Source: Salipiger mucosus DSM 16094
GTDB taxonomy: Bacteria; Pseudomonadota; Alphaproteobacteria; Rhodobacterales; Rhodobacteraceae
Reading direction: 5' to 3'
Assembly: GCF_000442255.1 (NCBI RefSeq)
Contig: NZ_KE557280.1
Coordinates: 213,963-262,241 of the forward strand
Length of the DNA stretch: 48,279 nt
The position numbers and the translations under genes were made by a program. Position 1 is the stretch's first letter. Each line of letters starts with the position of its first letter. Below the pieces are notes generated by a model. That model did no database searches, was not told where the DNA came from, and saw only the letters and a list, made by a program, of their open reading frames with translations. Below, in pieces: positions 42,931 through 48,279 of this stretch.

Positions 42931-43007
42931 GCAGGGAAGAGGCGGGGCCTAGCGCCGTCTCGGGCGGCGGGCCCGGCCTCTCCCTGCGTATTTGGAACAA
43001 GAAGAAG
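42931..43007. repeat. inverted repeat plus GTATTTGGAACAAGAAGAAG motif
   Basis: GCAGGGAAGAGGC (42931-42943) pairs with GCCTCTCCCTGC (42976-42987) with one bulge. It is followed directly by GTATTTGGAACAAGAAGAAG (42988-43007). I recall this stem-plus-motif as a recurrent intergenic element in Rhodobacterales. Here it separates bdhA from the patatin gene and may terminate or process the transcript. Confidence 0.4.
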
Positions 43008-43028
43008 ACCCTTGGGGCGGAGAGCGAC

Positions 43029-44063
43029 ATGAGCCTTCGGATCAATCTCGCGCTGCAGGGCGGCGGCGCGCATGGCGCCTTCACCTGGGGCGTGCTCGAC
43101 CGGCTGCTGGAAGAGGACGACATCGAGATCGCGGCGATCACCGGCACCTCGGCCGGCGCGCTGAACGGGGCGGCTTTGAAGGCCGGGCTCGTGACTGGCG
43201 GCAACGAGGGCGCGCGTGCGGCGCTCGACTGGCTGTGGCACGAGGTGAGCGGGATGCGGGACATGTCGGTGCCCGACTGGCTGCACACCTGGATGCCCGA
43301 TCCCGGCGTGGTGAGCCGCTCGGTGCAGTACTCGGCCTCCTTCACCGTGGGCGAGGCGGTGGGGCGGATGCTCTCGCCCTATGCCTGGGGGCCGGTCTAC
43401 CGAAACCCGCTGCAGCGCATCGTGGACCAGCTCGATTTCGACAACGTCTGCGCGGATGCCGACCCGGAGTTTTTCGTCTGCGCCACCTCGGTGCGCGACG
43501 GCAAGGTGCGTGTTTTCGAGGGCGAGCGCATCACCTCGGGCGCGATCCTCGCCTCGGCCTGCCTGCCGACGATCTTCCAGGCGGTCGAGATCGAGGACCC
43601 CGATACCGGCGTGACCGAGGCCTTCTGGGACGGCGGCTATACCGGGAACCCGGCGCTTTTCCCGCTGTTCCGGCGCGAGCTGCCGGATGATCTGGTGATC
43701 GTGAACATCAACCCGCTCTACCGCGAGCGGCTGCCGGTGACACCGCCCGAGATCCAGAACCGGATCAACGAGATCAGCTTCAACGCCTCGCTCCTGCGCG
43801 AGCTGCGCGCCATCGAGTTCGTGCAGCGGCTGATCGCAGAGGGCTCGATCGCCCAAGGCGCGATGAAGAACCTGCGCATCCACATGATCGCCGACGACGG
43901 GCTGATGAACGAGCTTTCGGTGGCGACAAAGATGGTGCCCGTGGCGACCGTGGTCTCGCAGCTGAAACAGGCGGGGCGGCGCGCGGCCGACACCTTCCTG
44001 ACCGAGCACAGGCAGGACCTGGGGGTGCGCCAGAGCGCGGATCTGCGCGAGATGTTCGCCTGA
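43029..44063 (+). CDS. patatin-like phospholipase
   Basis: A 344-aa protein with the patatin oxyanion loop LQGGGAHGAFTWGVLD (9-24), the nucleophile Ser41 in GTSAGALNG, and the catalytic Asp in FWDGGYTGNPALFP (about 201). It hydrolyses acyl lipids, probably at the membrane or on PHB granules. It lacks a signal peptide. The C-terminal half is helical (SFNASLLRELRAIEFVQRLI). It lies 112 nt after bdhA on the same strand, an arrangement that hints at a shared role in PHB turnover, though this is inference. Confidence 0.9.
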   Translation: MSLRINLALQGGGAHGAFTWGVLDRLLEEDDIEIAAITGTSAGALNGAALKAGLVTGGNEGARAALDWLWHEVSGMRDMSVPDWLHTWMPDPGVVSRSVQYSASFTVGEAVGRMLSPYAWGPVYRNPLQRIVDQLDFDNVCADADPEFFVCATSVRDGKVRVFEGERITSGAILASACLPTIFQAVEIEDPDTGVTEAFWDGGYTGNPALFPLFRRELPDDLVIVNINPLYRERLPVTPPEIQNRINEISFNASLLRELRAIEFVQRLIAEGSIAQGAMKNLRIHMIADDGLMNELSVATKMVPVATVVSQLKQAGRRAADTFLTEHRQDLGVRQSADLREMFA

Positions 44064-44082
44064 ACCGCGCCGCGCGCGGCGG

Positions 44083-44781
44083 TCAGGAGGCGCGGCGCAC
44101 GGGCTCGACCCTGGGCTTGCCGTCGCCCTTGTTGTCGGGCGGATAGACGAGGCCCGCCGAGATCACCAGCTTGGCGGCTTCCTCGATCGTCATATCGAGC
44201 TCGATCACGTCCTCGGCCGGGAAGAACAGCAGGAAGCCCGAGGTGGGGTTCGGCGTGGTCGGAACGAAGACCGAGACCAGCTCGCCCATGGTCTCGGCGC
44301 GGTCGGCGACCTCGCCCTTGGCGGTGGTCGAGATGAAGCCGATGGCCCAGATGTCCTTGCGCGGATACTGCACGAGGCAGGCCTTCTCGAAGCTGCGCTC
44401 GGTCTGGGCGAAGACCGTCTCGGCGATCTGCTTGATGCCGGAATAGATCGAGCGGACGACGGGCGTGCGATCCACCAGCGTCTCGGCGAAGCGGATCAGC
44501 GAGCGGCCGATCAACCCCTTGGCGATCCAGCCGACCGTGATGGTGAACAGCAGGAAGATGATGACACCGACACCGCGCAGGTTGATGCCGATGTATTCCT
44601 CGGGGCTGAAGCGCTGCGGCACCAGCGGCAGCACGAACCCGTCGACCCAGCCGAAGAGCGTCCAGATCAGCCAGACGGTCAGGCCCACCGGCGCGATTAC
44701 CACGATGCCGGTCAGAAAACTCGCACGCAGCGAGGAAAGCAGGCGGGGCCTGCGGGGCTTGTCGTCGAAGGGCGAGGTCAT
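44083..44781 (-). CDS. DUF502 family membrane protein
   Basis: A 232-aa protein with two membrane segments (about 22-45, FLTGIVVIAPVGLTVWLIWT; about 68-90, GVGVIIFLLFTITVGWIA) and a conserved loop between them (VDGFVLPLVP). The core is IGRSLIRFAETLVDRTPVVR, then IYSGIKQIAETVF, and a C-terminal domain with VSVFVPTTPNPTSGFLLFFP and IELDMTIEEAAKLVIS. These are the hallmarks of DUF502. Function unknown. It is convergent with the patatin gene. Confidence 0.92.
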   Translation of the reverse strand: MTSPFDDKPRRPRLLSSLRASFLTGIVVIAPVGLTVWLIWTLFGWVDGFVLPLVPQRFSPEEYIGINLRGVGVIIFLLFTITVGWIAKGLIGRSLIRFAETLVDRTPVVRSIYSGIKQIAETVFAQTERSFEKACLVQYPRKDIWAIGFISTTAKGEVADRAETMGELVSVFVPTTPNPTSGFLLFFPAEDVIELDMTIEEAAKLVISAGLVYPPDNKGDGKPRVEPVRRAS

Positions 44782-44860
44782 GGATGCAACCGAATGATCG
44801 AGATGCCTTCAAGGTAGGGAGTGCGCAGGCCCGGAACAATGGCTGCCGGACGCGCGGCGC

Positions 44861-45784
44861 TCATTCAGCTGGCTGCGCGGCGAGTTCGACCGCGATTTGC
44901 GCGCCAAGTCGGGCGTTCGCGAGCACCAGAGCGATGTTCGCGGTGAGCGATCCGCCTTCGGTGAGCTCGTAGATTCGCTGCAGCAGGTAGGGCGTCACGT
45001 CCTTGCCCGAGATGCCATGCTGCGCCGCGTCGGCGGTCGCCTGGGCGATCACCGGCGCCATGGTGCTGCGCGGGATCTCGTCTTCGGCCGGGATCGGATT
45101 CGTGACCAGCTGCCCGCCCGGGATCCCGAGCGTCTGGCGCATGCGTTGCGCGGCGGCAATTGCGCCGGCGCTGTCCATGCGCAGCGGCGCGCGGAGGCCC
45201 GCGTCGCGCGACCAGAAAGCGGGCAGGGCGTCCTGACCGTAGGCGATGACCGGAACGCCGAGGGTTTCCAGCACCTCGAGGGTCTTCGACAGGTCGAGGA
45301 TCGCCTTGGCGCCGGCGCAGACCACGGTGACCGGCGTCTGCGCCAGTTCCTGCAGGTCGGCGGAGACGTCGAAACTGGTTTCGGCGCCGCGATGCACGCC
45401 GCCGATACCGCCGGTGGCGAAGACCTCGATCCCCGCGAGCCGCGCCGCGATCATGGTGGCGGCGACCGTGGTGGCGCCAGTGCGCCCCTCGGCCATGCAG
45501 ATCGCGAGGTCGGCGCGGCTGAGTTTGGCTGCACGGGTCTGCTGCGCCAACGCTTCCAGCTGCGCGTCCTCGAGCCCGACGCAGAGCCGGCCTTCGATCA
45601 CGGCGACGGTGGCGGGCTCGGCGCCGGCTTCGCGCACCACGCCCTCGACGCGGCGGGCCATCTCGAGGTTCTGCGGCCAGGGCATGCCGTGGGTGATGAT
45701 CGTCGATTCCAACGCCACCACGGGCGCGCCGCGCACCAGCGCGTCGCGCACGGCGGGCGAGAGATGGACGAGAGGATGGGTCAT
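44861..45784 (-). CDS. psuG: pseudouridine-5'-phosphate glycosidase
   Basis: It cleaves the C-C bond of pseudouridine 5'-phosphate to uracil and ribose 5-phosphate. It has 307 aa. Motifs: VALESTIITHGMPWPQNLEM, EGRLCVGL, KLSRADLAICMAEGRTGATT, FATGGIGGVHRGAETSFDVS and CAGAKAILDLSKTLEVLE, with the metal-binding Asp and catalytic Lys present. It overlaps the kinase gene psuK by 4 nt. Confidence 0.95.
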   Translation of the reverse strand: MTHPLVHLSPAVRDALVRGAPVVALESTIITHGMPWPQNLEMARRVEGVVREAGAEPATVAVIEGRLCVGLEDAQLEALAQQTRAAKLSRADLAICMAEGRTGATTVAATMIAARLAGIEVFATGGIGGVHRGAETSFDVSADLQELAQTPVTVVCAGAKAILDLSKTLEVLETLGVPVIAYGQDALPAFWSRDAGLRAPLRMDSAGAIAAAQRMRQTLGIPGGQLVTNPIPAEDEIPRSTMAPVIAQATADAAQHGISGKDVTPYLLQRIYELTEGGSLTANIALVLANARLGAQIAVELAAQPAE

Positions 45785-46674
45785 GACGCGATGTCTCCGG
45801 AAACGTAGTCGGCGGCGGCACGCAGCGCGCGGTCCAGCGCGTCGGCGCGGTCGGCCTCGCCGCGCTCGGCCACGATATGGGCCGCCATGAAGGTGTCGCC
45901 CGCGCCGGTGACGCGGGTCACCAGCACCTCGGGCGGATCCTGCGCGACGCAGCCCTCGGGCGTGGCGTCGCAGGCCGTGGCACCGCCGTCGGTTACCACC
46001 GCGCGCGCGGCCCCGCGTTCGATCAGCTTCTGCGCGGCCGCGCGGGAGTCGGCGAAGGTCTCCTGGCAGAGCAGACCGGCTTCCTCGAGGTTCACGTAGA
46101 GCGTGCCGCGGCCGGCGCGCAGGAAGGGAACCAGGCGCAGCGCCTTGCCCGGGCTCGCGGGCGCGATGCGAAGGTCGGCGGCGCGGAAGGCCGGCGCGTG
46201 GGCGATCTGCTCGAGCAGCGCCTCTGTCAGGTTGCCGTCCAGCGCCACGATTCCGGGGTAGGGTGTCTCGGCCGTGCCGAGCGGCCCGTCGGTCAGCGGC
46301 GCGAGGATGCGCGCGCCCGCCTGTTCCAGCGAATGCGCGTCCGCGATGGCGGCGATCAGGCCGTTGGCGCCCTCGACCGCCATGTAGCGGTCGGTCGGCA
46401 GATCGGGCGAGCGGTAGAGATGCGCGGTCTCGCAGCCAAGCGTGGCGCAGGTCGCGATCAATTCGTCGCCCTCGGCGTCACGGCCGACGGCACTCAGCAG
46501 CGCCGGGCGCAGCCCGAAGCGGGCCAGCGTCATCGCGATGTTCATCGCCACGCCGCCGGGGATGCGGGTGATCCGGCCCGGCACGTCCGAGCCCTGCCGC
46601 ATGTGCACGGCGGAGCGGCCGATCACGTCCCAGAGGACGGAGCCGATGCAGAGGATGTCGGGCGCGGTGCTCAT
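45781..46674 (-). CDS. psuK: PfkB family kinase, likely pseudouridine kinase
   Basis: A 297-aa ribokinase-fold enzyme. It has GSVLWDVIGRSA at the start, the substrate loop IPGGVAMNIAMTLARFG, and the PfkB signature with the catalytic Asp in VTRVTGAGDTFMAA. Together with psuG it would phosphorylate pseudouridine and feed the glycosidase. The identification as pseudouridine kinase rests on the 4-nt overlap with psuG. I chose ATG 46674 (MSTAPDILCIGSVLW) with AAGGA upstream; the longer frame to 46827 is a shadow. Confidence 0.85.
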   Translation of the reverse strand: MSTAPDILCIGSVLWDVIGRSAVHMRQGSDVPGRITRIPGGVAMNIAMTLARFGLRPALLSAVGRDAEGDELIATCATLGCETAHLYRSPDLPTDRYMAVEGANGLIAAIADAHSLEQAGARILAPLTDGPLGTAETPYPGIVALDGNLTEALLEQIAHAPAFRAADLRIAPASPGKALRLVPFLRAGRGTLYVNLEEAGLLCQETFADSRAAAQKLIERGAARAVVTDGGATACDATPEGCVAQDPPEVLVTRVTGAGDTFMAAHIVAERGEADRADALDRALRAAADYVSGDIAS

Positions 46675-46795
46675 GCCGTCCTTGTGGCCGAGCGCGCAGG
46701 TCCGGGCAAGAGCCGATGCGCCTGAGACCGTGCCGGAATCGGATTGCCTTCGCCGCGCGAGGCGCGTTTCCTGCGGCCGGTCCACAGGAGGCACG

Positions 46796-48061
46796 ATGCT
46801 GCGCGAAGAAAATCTCTGGCATGTCACGGGCGGCGCGGCACCGGATGCTCCGGCGCTGGACCGAGACGCGTCCTGCGACCTGGCGATCGTGGGCGGTGGC
46901 TTTACCGGCTGCGCGGCGGCGCTGAGGGCGGCGGAGCAGGGCGCGAGCGTGGTTCTCTGCGAGGCCGAGCACGTGGGTCACGGCGGCTCGGGGCGGAACG
47001 TGGGCCTGGTCAACGCGGGCCTCTGGCTGCCGCCCGAGACGCTGGCCGAGACCATGGGCGCCGCGCCGGCGGCCCGTCTGACCGAGGCGCTCGGCGCTGC
47101 GCCGGCACGCGTTTTCGAGCTTATTCAACGGCATGGCATCGCCTGCGAGGCCACGCGCAGCGGCACCTTGCACTGTGCGCATGCGCCCTCGGGCATGCGG
47201 GACCTGCGCGAACGGCATCGCCAGATGGCGGCACTGGGGGCGCCGGTGACGCTGCTCGATGCAGATGAGACGCGTTTGCGGGTGGGGTCGGATGCGGTGC
47301 ATGGGGGGCTGCACGATGCGCGGGCCGGAACGGTACAGCCGATGGCCTACGTGCGGGGGCTGGCCTGGGCGGCTATGAAGAATGGCGCGCAACTGCATGA
47401 GAAGACGCCGGTTTCCGGCGCGGAGTACGAGAACGGCATGTGGCGACTCACGGCCAACGGGCACACGATCCGGGCGCGCGGGCTGCTGGTCGCGACCAAT
47501 GGCTATCACCGCGGCATCGCCGGGATGTACGTGCCGTACACCTCTGGCGTACATTTCTTCCAGCTCACGACGGCGCCGCTTTCGGAGGCACAGGGACACC
47601 ACATCCTGCCGGGCCGCGAGGGCTGCTGGGACACGGGGCTGATCATGTCCTCGTGGCGCCGCGACGCCGCCGGGCGGCTGATCCTTGGCGGCATGGGACG
47701 GCCCGAGGGTGCGGGCCGCGCGCTGCACATGGGCTGGGCGCGGCGCAAGCTGGGGAAGCTCTTTCCCGAACTGGCCGAGCTGCCGTTCGAGAGCCACTGG
47801 ACCGGGCGCATCGCGATGACCCGCGACCACGTGCCGAAGGTCCTGAGGATCGGCCGGCAAGCCTATGCGATGTTTGGATATTCCGGCCGCGGAATTGCGC
47901 CGGGCACGGTCATGGGCGAGGCGCTGGCCGATGCGATCCTGAGCGGCGATCCCGAGGCACTGCCGCTGGCACCGGTGGAGAGCTACCACGAGACCGCCAC
48001 GGGCCTGCGCAGCGCCTGGTACGAAACCGGCGCGAGGGTCTGGCACGGAACGCGGACCTGA
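46796..48061 (+). CDS. FAD-dependent oxidoreductase, DAO family
   Basis: A 421-aa flavoprotein. The Rossmann FAD loop is LAIVGGGFTGCAAALRAAEQ (about 29-48), with an acidic strand end (LCEAEHVGHGGSGRNVG). A C-terminal FAD contact is AMFGYSGRGIAPGTVMG. AGGAGG lies 5 nt before the ATG. It resembles gamma-glutamylputrescine oxidase-type (PuuB-like) or other amine oxidases, but the substrate cannot be read from sequence. It is divergent from psuK-psuG and ends 61 nt before the IS30-type element. Confidence 0.88.
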   Translation: MLREENLWHVTGGAAPDAPALDRDASCDLAIVGGGFTGCAAALRAAEQGASVVLCEAEHVGHGGSGRNVGLVNAGLWLPPETLAETMGAAPAARLTEALGAAPARVFELIQRHGIACEATRSGTLHCAHAPSGMRDLRERHRQMAALGAPVTLLDADETRLRVGSDAVHGGLHDARAGTVQPMAYVRGLAWAAMKNGAQLHEKTPVSGAEYENGMWRLTANGHTIRARGLLVATNGYHRGIAGMYVPYTSGVHFFQLTTAPLSEAQGHHILPGREGCWDTGLIMSSWRRDAAGRLILGGMGRPEGAGRALHMGWARRKLGKLFPELAELPFESHWTGRIAMTRDHVPKVLRIGRQAYAMFGYSGRGIAPGTVMGEALADAILSGDPEALPLAPVESYHETATGLRSAWYETGARVWHGTRT

Positions 48062-48104
48062 GCGCCAAGGGGGCCTGTCTTGCCGTGGACTCACGCCGAA
48101 GCGC

Positions 48105-48279
48105 AACGTGTGACACTTGACGCTATTCCGGCCGGTTCCTGATCTCCAGTAGACGGCTCTCGAAGACCTCGGCGGGGGTGCGGTAGCCGAGGCATTTCCT
48201 CGGCGTGGCGTTCAGTTTCCGGCAGATGGTCCTCAGCCGCTGCTGGGTCAGCGATATCGGATCGGTCGAGCGGGGCAGG
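48105..48279. mobile_element. IS30-type insertion sequence, right end of window
   Basis: The transposase stop is at 48123. The GTGTGACACTTGACG stretch just outside it (48108-48122) resembles the GTGT.GCACTT-like terminal repeats of IS30 elements, which would put the element end near 48105. The other end is beyond the window. Confidence 0.55.
48123..48279 (-). CDS. IS30 family transposase, C-terminal end (5' part outside window)
   Basis: The last 51 codons of a transposase are visible, with the blocks LTQQRLRTICRKLNATPRK and CLGYRTPAEVFESR before TAG at 48125-48123. The segment KLNATPRKCLGYRTPAEVF is typical of IS30 C-termini. The DDE core lies beyond the window. Confidence 0.85.
   Translation of the reverse strand, partial: LPRSTDPISLTQQRLRTICRKLNATPRKCLGYRTPAEVFESRLLEIRNRPE

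Overview
The window looks like chromosomal DNA of a high-GC alphaproteobacterium of the order Rhodobacterales (Roseobacter/Rhodobacter group). The evidence is the gene content: a trp-moa operon, a corrinoid protein with DUF1638 and a betaine-homocysteine-type methyltransferase, a complete envelope/lipid A operon, an IalB-family protein, and a bdhA-patatin pair. IS fragments lie at both ends: an IS5-type transposase N-terminus on the left and an IS30-type transposase C-terminus on the right. These identifications come from motif recognition only; no database search was possible.

Positions 1-5545 are accessory DNA of lower and uneven GC. The layout matches the left (early) end of a Mu-like transposable prophage read on the minus strand. 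A LexA-like cleavable repressor (3575-4294) points toward the proposed phage end. A divergent Ner/Cro-like gene (3485-3228) heads a leftward run of overlapping small genes that reaches a ParB-like gene cut off by the IS5 element. Repeated sites at 5407-5418 and 5515-5526 resemble end-binding sites for a Mu-type transposase. A secreted coiled-coil protein (4310-4906) sits between repressor and phage end, where cargo genes often lie.

5605-10440 (minus) holds a tiny membrane protein and an operon in which trpG, trpD, ung, trpC, moaC and moeA are each joined by a 4-nt overlap. 10597-17715 holds a frameshifted divergent polysaccharide deacetylase, DUF1638, a two-TM protein, a corrinoid protein, a radical SAM protein, a homocysteine methyltransferase and an S2P/CBS protease. 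17929-22752 holds ssb (frameshifted), a lytic transglycosylase, a Tat-exported solute-binding protein, an AraC regulator and miaA.

22850-37160 (plus) is the classic envelope cluster pyrH, frr, uppS, cdsA, dxr, rseP, bamA, skp, fabZ, lpxA, lpxI, lpxB. A minus-strand K+ uptake pair (ktrB/ktrA type) is inserted between pyrH and frr. It links translation recycling, isoprenoid and phospholipid supply, outer-membrane protein assembly and lipid A synthesis, and ends at a strong terminator.

37219-48061 is a mosaic of short units: IalB-family protein, HerA-like ATPase, an entericidin-like lipopeptide, a YejA-like solute-binding protein, bdhA plus patatin, DUF502, psuK-psuG (pseudouridine catabolism) and an FAD oxidoreductase. 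Two intergenic spaces here look like small-RNA loci: a well-formed promoter-hairpin-terminator unit at 41889-41998 (plus), and two tandem minus-strand terminators at 38005-38170 with no protein gene upstream of them on that strand.
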